Source: Xestospongia muta (taxonomy: Eukaryota; Porifera; Demospongiae; Haplosclerida; Petrosiidae). Taken from it: a stretch of DNA of 64,000 nucleotides. The notes under the pieces were generated by a model. It worked only from the letters and a program-made list of their open reading frames with translations. It ran no database searches and was not told the DNA's origin. The position numbers and the translations under genes are program-made. This document shows positions 30,701 to 40,562 of the stretch, piece by piece; positions within the stretch are counted from its first letter, which is position 1, and every line of letters begins with the position of its first letter. The DNA lies in NCBI GenBank assembly GCA_963693285.1, contig OY848926.1, forward strand, positions 1,989,001 to 2,053,000. The letters run 5' to 3'.

Positions 30701-31252
30701 TTGTACTATTTTGTTGGCAACATAAGGTATGCTTCCCTTGGAATGAACAATTACACGTAAAGGACATTCTGTCTCAAGATGATGTTGTATATCTTTGCGC
30801 TTATATTGGCTACTAGAACATTTATTGGGACAATCAATAGAGATTTCCCCACAAATTGGTAAATGGTCTTCTACTGCTGCCTTGTCAGGATATTGAGAAT
30901 TGCAGTGCTTGGATTTTATAACACCCTTATTACAATTTGTTGTTACATGTTGTTCCAATCCACGTAGCTCACCTGTCCAAGTACATCCCTCCTTATGGTA
31001 ATAACAATATACTTTTAAATTTAACAGCTGACGAGAGAAAAATTTATCTTCATTTGCTTCAAAGTTATCATGTCGACATTGAGGACACTTGACATTAGGA
31101 GTACACTTCAGTTGTTCAGTACAATTAGAACATACGTGATTACCACAACAAGTTGTTTGATAAGCATCTTTTAATAGTTCAAAACAAATTGGACACTTAT
31201 AATCATATGTTGGAGGATTAACAAACTTAACATCTTGCTCCATTTCATCCAT
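27734..31252 (-). CDS. RING - TRAF-type zinc finger - six MATH domain protein, copy A
   Basis: A single 1172-codon ORF with no coding introns, unlike every gene in the left block. The N-terminal RING has eight cysteines at 20, 23, 35, 36, 41, 44, 56 and 59: C-x2-C-x11-CC-x4-C-x2-C-x11-C-x2-C, the C4C4 pattern of RBBP6 rather than the C3HC4 of TRAF6. TRAF-type fingers follow at about 83-107, 114-134 and 141-163. In the second, the first ligand is Ser114 where copy B has Cys. Then six MATH (TRAF-C) domains fill about 185-1172. Each repeats a core of F(S)PPFYT..GYK, MKGE.DD.L.WPF, LNWR and TEYLQ.DC. No TRAF coiled coil is seen. It is probably a ubiquitin ligase or adaptor of TRAF type; partner unknown. 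An acceptor (cattacag) lies 7 nt upstream of the ATG, implying a 5' UTR intron. Confidence 0.85.
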   Translation of the reverse strand: MDEMEQDVKFVNPPTYDYKCPICFELLKDAYQTTCCGNHVCSNCTEQLKCTPNVKCPQCRHDNFEANEDKFFSRQLLNLKVYCYYHKEGCTWTGELRGLEQHVTTNCNKGVIKSKHCNSQYPDKAAVEDHLPICGEISIDCPNKCSSSQYKRKDIQHHLETECPLRVIVHSKGSIPYVANKIVQTVPLSFTMTNYMHYLESKDPWFSPPFYTHKQGYKIHLRVDANLHEQGNVSVVAFTTKGEYDHLLKWPLRAEIEVVLFNWRNNKSSFTKTLYLSGDYFCSQMLIEKLAEWGKGIRNFIPNNELLYNPDKNTEYLQHNCLSFQVKRVIILPNIVPNLPPWAVGSCLCQFTITSFTQIKQLNASFYGPPFYTNLRGYKLIIFASTFNGFNITKGTYMSLHARLMKGEYDDILAWPFSGDVVVEILNWREDKNHQEHTFSFHKGLPGTSINRVLNIDIAPTGCGKSVSYSTLSYNHSTNTEFIKKDCIHIKVKLVDVYSSHSIFKVPSWRHPSYDTQELCHFILTHFNKRKQHKSPYFSDPFVTHENGYKMQLRVDANCDGHGHVGVYVYLMKGPMDDILLWPFHGDVIVELLNWREDNSHHSGVIELSSDVSNNACSCVTSGEEESEGWGNSQLIKHSSLEYNPSKNTQYLQDDCLLFSVKEVIVYSSKFSQKCPRWQNPQTVSSYLEFTVKNFSKCKDLGTTDISSAFLTHSRGYKLQLKVEANKNNDDHYVAVYACILKGENDDNLVWPFQADIVLELLNWRQNARHYNHTISFNGQTPDQCKSRVIKGEKALSGWGTNKFILCSKLNYNNTTNTEYLQNDCLRFKVKEVVVYSTPHCSKNPIWQNQKPTNFFEFTITQFSHRIRLKNTYFSPPFYTSACGYKMCLKVNGAGDVGTHVAIHGFLMKGEYDDSLSWPFCADIIIDVLNWRGDHSHHREILHFSNHSCADVCARVYHDGLAPTGRGNNKVIPLSMLFPKYPLSTKYLEDDCMCIRIYDVAVYNTSLLNKTPIWQTSRNTTSSWPIEVTVTEFHMRKMYNSVYFSPPFYTHKNGYKMRLEVYPNGYGDGKGTHISLFVRLLKGENDCNLKWPMNIDLKILLINWRKNDSHILYVIHFTKATSGARNQVTGAMEKADLPCGTHKFCAHSTLYAATRSVQYIEDDCIRVRVKVQ

Positions 31253-32271
31253 GTTTCACCTGTAATGAAAGAAAAAATATATTTGTGTACCTGTTATGCA
31301 CTAATGTAATATAATTTTACTTAATAAAGTTGTTACTCTTATTCTTGTCTTGATAGTAATAGTCACACTAATCTATTAGCTATATGTCTACTCTAGATGT
31401 TAATATGTTGATATTCACCATGGTTACTATCATCATGGTAGTAAACTCTTTTCTGTTATCTGTAATGATACTATTTTGTCATAACTACTAAGAGTTAAAT
31501 TATGACAATCAACACTATGACACATGGTGTATGTACACTACCTCATAGTATATGATCTAATAAAGTGGTGTGTATTTTATATACACAATATAGTAGTATA
31601 CTGAAGTTTTTATCTAAAGCTAGTATTCATCTATACACTGTTATATATATGAGAGAGTGTACACTTGTCATAACTTGCTATTACAATTTCATTTATAGCA
31701 GCCATATTAATAATTGGTCAAACTTGTTTACTCATAATGGATTGGCTTTGTCTGTAATGGTAGCATCTTGCCTTTAGACTATTCTCTAATTATGACTTTT
31801 ACAACCAATATGATCATTACTACCAAGACAAGAGACCAAATAATGACATCTATATCAAGTGAAATTGTGATGACCATTGGAATAATTATTTATACATTGT
31901 AATAATAATATTGAGAAAATAAGTGTCAACTAGTTGATATAATGATAGCAGTGTCTGGTTCTTGTCTCCCAGACTACCATACCCTATGACTAAAGTCTCA
32001 GACTAATATCTTTGCTAGATATTCTTGAGACAAGGAACAATATGCACATTAGCATTTTAGCATCTAATGACAATTCAAATCTTGGAAATTATAATGTGGT
32101 ATCTGAAGCAAGAGTTAACATTACAAGCAAATATACCAGGCTACCTTTATCATGGGACATGGTAATCTTGGGACATAACTATGCAGTGTTGTAGTGTTAT
32201 ACCATCCATTTGTCTAGCAAACTTTAGTATGCATTGTTAAATGTTCAATAATGTATATAATTATATATATA

Positions 32272-32308
<37 letters not shown>

Positions 32309-32640
32309 ACAGGATCAATATTTAGTATTAAAATGGCCTATCAGACTAATAATTACAACAATGATTGCTCTCTAGTAGCTTATAAATATAAACTAGGTAT
32401 ATGTAGTAATATAATCATTTATCCTAGATACTTACTTGAGATAAAGGAGCTCTTTGAGAAATGATAATTAAAATGATGATAGCAGGTTGTTGATGACTAA
32501 GATTTGACTCTTTAATTGTGATGTCTTTGAAGTTAGTTAGATGATTCTGCAGCTTCTAGTACAGCAATTTGTAGTCTCAAGATCAGGTGACTGAATCTGA
32601 TTGGCCATCAATGACACTATAAATACATCACTGTAAATAT
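31253..32640 (-). promoter_or_regulatory. 5' UTR intron, first exon and promoter region of RING-MATH copy A
   Basis: Sequence matching 58212-59940 upstream of copy B. In gene sense a 5' splice site (CTCAA|GTAAG) ends a putative 5' UTR exon at 32436. The paired acceptor is just before the start codon, giving an intron of about 1.2 kb. About 165 bp further up, plus ATTGG at 32600-32604 is a CCAAT box on the minus strand. An (AT)n microsatellite lies at about 32275-32304. The transcription start is inferred, not seen. Confidence 0.5.
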
Positions 32641-32935
32641 TTGATTTAATCAACACATGATTATACAAGTTACATGTACATAATAAAATTATTACATATA
32701 ATAAAGTAATCATCAAACTGCAGCTGTTTTGATCACTAATATATACTATGGAATTGACTATTCAGGTGCTAATTATAGACGTATGATGAATTATTTATTC
32801 CTAGACAAAATAAGATACTGGACCAGAGCTGTCACATGGAAGTCATACATATGTTTCAATGTATTTTGTAAGGATAAGTGCAAATAAAATTGATGATATT
32901 GATTGTCACATAATTTATTGTCATAGTTTTATTGC
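32641..32935. other. AT-rich spacer upstream of copy A
   Basis: About 300 bp with no coding signal. It shares only patchy similarity with 59960-60090, beyond which the duplicated flank of copy B stops. Confidence 0.5.
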
Positions 32936-33436
32936 TTATAGCTTCAACAACTACTTACAGAGGAGTTATGTGGTATGATCTCTTAGAGGACAATGAAGAA
33001 GAGGATGTGACATTCTATTCTCCACCCCTTCATCTAATTTATCATCTCACCTAACGCCAAATAATCACTTCTCTTCACCAATGAAAGTATCACATTGGCA
33101 AGTCACACTCACACATTTAAATAAGCACAGTACAAGTCAAGCTTACACAGATGATGTCATTATGATATCATAGTTGGTCCAAATGCACCAGTTAATCTAG
33201 TTGCTAAAACTAGTCCAACAACCACATCTGAAGTAACCTCTGGTCTATATACTCATCTTAATAGAGAACAAATGGAAGTATTATATAATAGTAAATGTCA
33301 TCAAATGAAAGAACTGGAACAAACAAGAAATTTATTTCAACATGAACAAGAGAAAAAGGTCATTTTATTTACCAATTTAATGTACTAAGAACACATTATG
33401 TATTGATCTAACATAATATTTAATACTTTAGTATAT

Positions 33437-34195
33437 TTATATAATAAGTTTCTTCTTTACAGAAGTTAAAAGTCAGTACACTAGAGATGTTACAAAAATC
33501 ACCCAATATATAAGAATCAAACAATGATATTCATACTTTGTAAACAAGTAATATGAAAAGACAAAGTTGTAGATATTGTCAAAGGACAACATGAAAAAAA
33601 GGAACAAATAACTTGTCCAAATATGGAGATCAGGCTAGACGTATGACTCCAATTAAGTCTTTTCAACTCTGTTATGGTAGATAGGTTTGATTTAGATGGG
33701 ATTGCGGAGTGTTTCGGGTTGTTGACGCATACCCTCATCAGCTGACTTATGGAGTGATAGAGACTGTGTGGAGACTTACAGACAGACAGGAGCAGGATCC
33801 TTGGTGTGTAAAGTAGACACAAGCCAGATGCTAGAACAGCAATTTGGACTTAATGGTCGACTCTACACAGAAAACTGAACTGCCTATCCCTTCAATGGTA
33901 GGCAAACCCACAAAGCTCTTGATAGTGCTGCAATACCCTTTCGGGCACTACCAGTAAGACTACCTGTCAAGGTAGACCCTAACAATAGCTCAATGTTGAG
34001 GTTCCAGGTGTCACCCAGGTTTATAAATAAGAATAATTGATAATGATTCACTGGGCTATTATACTTCAAAGGGAGAGCTCCCCCAGAGCTTACAGCTCTC
34101 TACAGCTCTTTCATGACTAGTTAGTTATATAATAAGTTTCTTCTTTACAGAAGTTAAAAGTCAGTACACTAGAGATGTTACAAAAATCAGCCAAT
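33437..34195. repeat. 71-bp direct repeats bracketing a 617-bp segment
   Basis: 33437-33507 and 34125-34195 match at all but one base and include a 3' splice site and the start of an exon-like piece. The 617 bp between (33508-34124) is richer in GC and unlike its neighbours. This could be an insertion whose target was duplicated, or a tandem duplication followed by replacement. No intact ORF is seen inside. Confidence 0.75.
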
Positions 34196-34238
34196 GGAAA
34201 AACAGCTAGTTTTTGTTTTTAAGTTGCAGAATATATAT

Positions 34239-34239
34239 A

Positions 34240-34276
<37 letters not shown>

Positions 34277-34438
34277 ATGTATGTATGTATGTATGTATGC
34301 ATGCATGCATGCATGCATGCATGTATGTATGTATGTATGTATGTATGTATGTATGTATGTATGCATGCATGTATGGATGTATGTATGTATGTATGTATGT
34401 ATGTATGTATGTATGTATGTATGTATATATATACATAT
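34239..34438. repeat. (GT)n-(ATGT)n-(ATGC)n compound microsatellite
   Basis: A pure GT run followed by tetranucleotide tgta and tgca units and a short (TA)n. It interrupts sequence otherwise shared with 26960-27430. Confidence 0.97.
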
Positions 34439-35169
34439 ATTATTTATTTCCAAGTGCTCTTTAACATATATAACAGTCAGCTATAATGCAACCACAATGA
34501 TTGTAAAAAGTTTAAAAATAAAATTTTAGTCCAGTTTTGTAGGTCCTTGTCTTCTAAGATGGCTGTAATGTCCAGATAATACTTGATTTGATAATCAGTC
34601 ATGATTTGCATGTCAACTGAGCTTATTGGTATATCTTTAACATAATTCTTTCTTTTTCTCAGTTAGATAGACAATTAGAAACTGAAAATACAAGTTAACA
34701 CAAGATCTCACTGACAAGCAAAGCCAGTTTAACAAGTACATAAAGCAAGTAGATGATTTAGAAAGAGTGAGTAGTATGAAAGATGAAGTAGAGAAGAAAA
34801 GAAAGACCTGGCAGTTCAACTGGACATGGCTCAGACTATCATACAATCTTTTAACCATACAGGTAAGACTAGTGTGTCTTTATGATCAGTAGAATTTATA
34901 ACTACATTAGTTTAGTCATCAAATAATTATAATATATACATATATAATCAATCATGTACACAGTACTAGTGCCTATATGTATAGGATGACTTGTATAATA
35001 TACTTCCTTAATGTGATAACTTATGAACTAAAGGGAATATAAAAAATTATTGGATAAAGATAGTTTCAGTGATACAAACTTGTGAGATTTTTTCCACCTT
35101 TATAATTGTTTAGGGAATTGTCTTCCATGGATGAAAGCATTGATGGTAAAGAATTGATTAAAAATTCTG

Positions 35170-35962
35170 GGGCAAATTTCAAATGTCCCCATCAGCATAA
35201 ATGCTGTTAGCCTCCAAGAGCAGTTTCAAATTTTCACTTGTAGCAAACACGGTGATTTTATCAGTATTTCCATCATCACAGAGCAAAAATTGTTCACCAA
35301 ACAATATGTTTTCTCATTCTCCTTGCAAACTTACATCTTCTCGTGATCGAGGACTGACCATCTCTTTCTCTACTGTCATTGATAGAGGATGTAATAATAC
35401 TAACTCTTATGATGCTACTGTTTACTGCTGTAAGTGTATAAATATTTCTTCAATACTTATCATTTTTGCAACAGATACCACTAGGATCTGGAACAGTAAT
35501 CCTTTCCCTGGTTTGATACGGCTTCAATGAGGCAGTTATTCTAATCAAGGACACGTAGAAGTCTACTGTAATGGAGAGTGGGAAACAATATGTGATAATG
35601 TATTTAGTTCTACTGATGCTCAAACTATTTGCAAACAATTGTGATTTAACAGTTACTATAATTGTGATCACCTCAAAAATTATTATTAATGAGTATAAAC
35701 TTATTAGTGGCAAAATAAATATTTCAATATATGTTTCATTTCAGATCTAGTAATTCCAGTCAATTAATTTGGGGTACAGACATGTCTAGTTCTTTCTTGG
35801 TCACATGTTATGGTAATAGTAATTCCTGTCCATTGACTCCAGTGACTAGCCGTTCTCTCTCTTTGTTTCTATTGTTTTCTGACTATAGGGTTATTAATAA
35901 AATCGGAAAAGAGATGGTGAATCTTGCATCAATTTCTATAAAAAGAAAGATATTATTTTAAA
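35170..35962 (+). pseudogene. SRCR-domain gene remnant
   Basis: On the plus strand, 35505-35642 reads the first half of an SRCR domain: RLQ-stop-GS, then HVEVYCNGEWETICDN and SSTDAQTICKQL. An in-frame TGA (35527-35529) falls where a Gly or Val is expected. A donor-like GT follows. After an acceptor, 35746-35845 reads SSNSSQLIWGTDMSSSFLVTCYG, like the second half. Upstream, 35201-35430 (CKLTSSRDRGLTISFSTVIDRG) may be another extracellular module. SRCR proteins are abundant in sponges as receptors and adhesion molecules. The stop and the missing remainder make this a relic. Confidence 0.5.
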
Positions 35963-37857
35963 GCAACAATCGGATAAACCAGTACATGTACATATACACT
36001 CTACATGTACTTCACTATAAATTATACATTGGCAGTTACAATAGGAGTTATATTAATAACTATCAATTACCTCAGTGTCTTTTATTCCTCTTCCACTTTC
36101 TCTAAAGACCCTTTCCTACAGGGAGCTGAAAACAAAGCATGAACATATCTACCTTCTAATCCATACACTTGAATAGGAGCCTATAATATAAATGATAGAT
36201 ATTGTACATACTAGTAACAAAATCACAATGGATGTCATTTGTTTGTTGGAAAATCAAAATCAAATGACCATATGCCATTTAATTACAAATAATGATTTGG
36301 TGTTTTGCAAAAAGTTGTCTTATATCCATACCTGTGTATGTCTGGTAACGCTATTGATATAAGGTTTATTTAATTTTAGGGTAGAATCTAATTACAATAA
36401 TTTGGTAATTTACATAAACTAGATAAAGTTGCTGGCTTGAAAGCAAGACCACATACTGCACGTAATTACTTATTAACAGAACTAAATTAAATACTCTTCG
36501 TTGAGAAGATTGCTCATGAAAATGTTGACCAATATTATACCAATGATCACAGATATTTTAGACAATTACCTTAACACTGTTGTGGAGCTGCTCCTTTTGG
36601 TAATGTTGTACTCAGACATCTCATTGAGCTAGTCCAAATGAATAAAAGAACAAGTCACACATAACTTAATGTACTGTAAATTCTAAAGTGATTGACATAC
36701 ACTTTCATACTGATTCTCTCTAATTATCAATCCTCAAATAAAGTAGATTACTTATTACTGAATTTTGTGATAATGACCAGACAGACGTCAGACTTCACAG
36801 TCTCATATCCAGCCCTACAAACAATAGGAAACATTGTAGGTCTGGGTATGATACTGTACATAGCTCAACCTAGACCAATTTTATGTTGGATATGATACAT
36901 GTAATATACTCAGCCTTATATCAAGAGTATGCCTACAGCATTATGTAAGTAATTACGTAGCTATCTCACTACTTCTTTGAGTTATATACTTACTAAATGG
37001 TTAACTCTGAGGCAGCTAAGTGCTCTACATCATGCAGCCATGGTTCATGTTTGGTGCAGCAAGCCAGGTCCTAGCCACGTGGTGTAGTAAGGTGGGGCTA
37101 ATCTTCTGTTGACACCCCCCCCCCCAACAATAAAATGGCTGCTAAGAGAGAGATTTTTGTCATATCCCCTTGATTTATTACATGAAATGTAAATGAGAAT
37201 AGCTGTTAAGATATAACTTATTTTTTATTAACATCATTTACATGACAAAACTATTTATACAGATTAAAGCACAGTATATTATCTATAGTATCAGTATCAG
37301 CTTATAATGGAGGTATGTGATGTCTGACATTTTTGTCCTTGATCTTGTGACTTTATTGGAACTACTGCTTAACAATTTTTATTAAGTGGACATCCTCTCA
37401 TTATACTTTAGGATGATATATATATATAGGTTAAAGAAAGTCAACTTCATAGACTTAATATGTGGTGACTACTGCACATTCTACAAAGATAACTGTAAAA
37501 TATAGACATTAGAAATGTCTACATCTATAGTACTGATTTATAACTTTTGATTTTATTTATGTTAAAATTAATCAGTATTTTGTTGTATTGATGTGATTTT
37601 ATATATTTAATGTTTCAACTAATGTTATGCATAAATGTTTATATTGTTTATTGGGAAGGATACTTAATAAACAATATGGTCTGCCGGCATAATTCCTCAA
37701 TTGGTCCAAATGCCAGGCAGTAACTCCACCCATTGTATCAAGATAATAACATGCTGCAATACAAAGGCGGGGCTTCGTATATGTGTGATTAATAAACTTA
37801 CATTCAGAAAGACAACGTTCATTGTGTACTAGAAAATATATAGAAGTTACATTGTTG
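35963..37857. other. Gene-poor AT-rich stretch
   Basis: No coding region I can support. A run of 13 C lies at about 37109-37121 (rare in this AT-rich sequence), and short AT runs occur. The 67-codon plus-strand ORF near 36692 has no family likeness. Confidence 0.5.
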
Positions 37858-37943
37858 TACTATCATGGCGCGATCACGATGATCAACTGAGCATGCTCAG
37901 TACTATCATGGCGCGATCACGATGATCAACTGAGCATGCTCAG
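37858..37943. repeat. Perfect 43-bp tandem duplication with a TGAGCATGCTCA palindrome
   Basis: Two identical 43-bp units (37858-37900 and 37901-37943), each containing GGCGCGATCACGATGATCA and the 12-bp palindrome TGAGCATGCTCA. The same GCATGCTCAG core occurs in the CDO1/coronin and VPS4-like upstream regions. Confidence 0.9.
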
Positions 37944-37997
37944 TTCGACTAGCAGCCCTAGTACCGCCACTTTTTTACTAGAAAATAATAATCTTAG

Positions 37998-38280
37998 ACG
38001 CTCTTACTTCATTTTAGCCATCACTCTGTCAGGACGTTACTTCTGCAGGGCTGTTAGCAAGACAAGAAGATCTGGAGTCATGTTGTCGACGCCCTTACTT
38101 CATTTTAGCCATCACTCTGTCAGGACGTTACTTCTGCAGGGCTGTTAGCAAGACAAGAAGAAGATCTGGAGTCATGTTGTCGACGCCCTTACTTCATTTT
38201 AGCCATCTCTCCGTCAGGACGTTACTTCTGCAGGGCTGTTAGCAAGACAAGAAGAAAGATCTAGAGTCATGTTGTCGAGT
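37998..38280. repeat. Three tandem ~90-bp repeats
   Basis: The unit starts gacgc(t/c)cttacttcattttagcc and ends gtcatgttgtc, in three near-identical copies (starts about 37998, 38088 and 38182). The period shifts by a few bases because of an agaaga expansion. Confidence 0.9.
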
Positions 38281-39105
38281 GGTTCTGATAGTGTTCTCTG
38301 CAGTAAATACTGAGACAAGGCTGTTCCTGGCTACAAAAAGTGGAAGACAGTAGTAACAAATATGGTCAGAGTAACAGTACTCCATATGTGTTAGTATAGC
38401 TAGTTTGTCCCATTTAACTTTTGTATTCAGTGAGCTTTAGTCAGTTTTAGTTTCTTCTTCATTTAGCCTTTATTTAGTGCATTGGTATCCTAACTAAGCC
38501 TGGCATTTTTCCCTGTAATATTATAGACTTTTGAAACCAATATATTTAGTACAATGTAGCAAGTCTGAATAAATCAATCAAGTCTCTTTATTTAGTACAA
38601 GCCTGTTTATCCTCCTTAGGTCTACTATTGTATTAGTATTAGCTTGTGTTGTTCAGTATTAGCTTGTGTTGTTGTGTGTAGAGCATTACAGCATAATAGA
38701 TCTATATATTTATAGCCTATTATCCTTTCATTATAGCAAATTGTGTTTAAAGTATATCTTCCTGCTTATTCCCTATACAACTTGCTGTATGAGCAATATG
38801 AATGTAGTAGCTTTCCCACATGTCATTTAATTTCTTATATCTTAATTTAAGTCTCATGTCTATCTACTTACTGGCTATTTGTATGAAGATATCTCTTCAG
38901 TTGTTTACATAGAGTGCCCTGACATAATCTAAGTTTGTTGTTGCCTTCCATATTAACAATGTTCTAATGTATCTTTGTACATTGTAACTGCATCCCAAAA
39001 TATTAAGCATCAGTTGATTGACTGGACTTAATTTGGTCCTCCTAATATACCACATCACCCTCATCTTTTTACTACTTTGTGATATCCCTTAATTTAATTT
39101 TATAT
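38281..39105. other. AT-rich spacer before the satellite domain
   Basis: No gene seen. A short direct repeat (agtattagcttgtgttgtt, twice near 38632-38675) is the only structure. Confidence 0.5.
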
Positions 39106-40562
39106 CCTGTCTACTGTCTTTTAATGTAATTTCCTGTCTCCTGTCTTTTAATATAATTTCCTGTCTCCTGTCTTTGTTGTAAGGGTCATGTCTACTGTCA
39201 TTTAATGTACCTGTACTGCCTACTGTCTTTTAATGTACTTCCTGTCTACTGTCTTTTAATGTAATTTCCTGTCTCCTGTCTTTTAATGTAATTTCCTGTC
39301 TCCTGTCTTTGTTGTAAGGGTCACGTCTACTGTCATTTAATGTACCTGTACTGCCTACTGTCTTTTAATGTACTTCCTGTCTACTGTCTTTTAATGTAAT
39401 TTCCTGTCTCCTGTCTTTTAATGTAATTTCCTGTCTCCTGTCTTTGTTGTAAGGGTCACGTCTACTGTCATTTAATGTACCTGTACTGCCTACTGTCTTT
39501 TAATGTACTTCCTGTCTACTGTCTTTTAATGTAATTTCCTGTCTCCTGTCTTTTAATGTAATTTCCTGTCTCCTGTCTTTGTTGTAAGGGTCACGTCTAC
39601 TGTCATTTAATGTACCTGTACTGCCTACTGTCTTTTAATGTACTTCCTGTCTACTGTCTTTTAATGTACCTGTCCTGTCTACAGTCTTTTAATGTAATTG
39701 TCCTGTTTTCTGTCTTTTAATGTACCTGTCCTGTCTACTGTCTTTTAATGTAGTTGTCCCGTCCACTGTCTTTTAATGTACCTGTCCCTTCTACTGTCTT
39801 TTAATGTACCTGTCCTGTCTATTGTCTTTTAATGTACCTGTCTTGTCTACTGTCTTTTAATTTAATTGTCCTGTCTACTGTCTTTTAATATACCTGTCCT
39901 TCTACTGTCTTTTAGTGTACCTGTCCTGTATATTGTCTTTTAATGTAACTCTCCTGTCTAGTGTCTTTCATTCTTACCACCCTGTCTACTGTCTTTTAAC
40001 GTAACTCTCCTGTCTACTGTCTTTTAATGTACCTGTCCTGTCTACTGTCTTTTAATGTACCTGTCCTGTCTATTGTCTTTTAATGTAACTCTCCTGTCTA
40101 CTGTCTTTCATTCTTACTACTCTGTCTACTGTCTTTTAACGTAACTGTCCTGTCTACTGTCCTGTCTACTGTCTTTTAATGTACCTGTCCTGTCTACTGT
40201 CCCAGTCCTGTCTACTATCTTTTAATATACCTGTCCTGTCTATTGTCTTTTAATATAACTCTCCTGTCTACTATATTTAATTCTTACTACCCTGTCTACT
40301 GTCTTTTAACGCAACTGACCTGTCTACTGTCAACGGTCTTGTCTACAGTGTCATAATATAACTGTCCAGTCTACTGTGTCTTAATGTAACTGTTCTGTGT
40401 AATGTCTCCTCCTAAAGGAACTGTCCTGTCTACTGTATCCTAATTTAATTTCCCTGTCTAATGTGTTCTAATGTAATCATCCTGTCTACTGTGTCATAAT
40501 GTAATATTCTTAAACTGTGTTCTAATGTAATCATCCTGTCCTTATGTAACTTAACTGTGTTC
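39106..40562. repeat. 28-bp satellite, subfamily 1 with a 135-bp higher-order unit
   Basis: A tandem monomer such as CTGTCTACTGTCTTTTAATG + TACCTGTC. From about 39120 to 39660 it is organised in four 135-bp higher-order units marked by a gttgtaagggtca insert (about 39176, 39311, 39446, 39581). Later copies are more diverged, and towards 40562 they grade into the 'ctactgtgtcctaatgtaa' form of subfamily 2. Confidence 0.93.

Larger units (their letters stand above)
32936..34862 (+). pseudogene. Broken coiled-coil gene remnant
   Basis: Exon-like pieces on the plus strand. 32950-33052 reads TTTYRGVMWYDLLEDNEEED after an acceptor. 33178-33358 reads a Ser/Thr then Glu/Lys/Gln-rich stretch (HLNREQMEVLYNSK, MKELEQTRNLFQHEQEKK) before a possible donor. 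33464-33510 (KLKVSTLEMLQKS) follows a clean acceptor. 34660-34862 has LERVSSMKDEVEKKRKTW. Pieces lie in different frames with stops between, and the locus is split by an insertion and a microsatellite. I do not recognise the family. It could be a live gene with introns I misread, but the stops argue against that. Confidence 0.4.

Noticed and set aside
33508..34124. Intact mobile-element gene inside the direct repeats
   Set aside because: No frame is open long enough or resembles a transposase. The 101-codon minus ORF lacks any known motif.
34187..34529. Met-Tyr-Val-Cys and His-Thr-Tyr-Ile repeat ORFs
   Set aside because: Tetranucleotide microsatellite translation only.
37936..38148. 70-codon ORF
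   Set aside because: Runs through a ~90-bp tandem repeat and has no family likeness.
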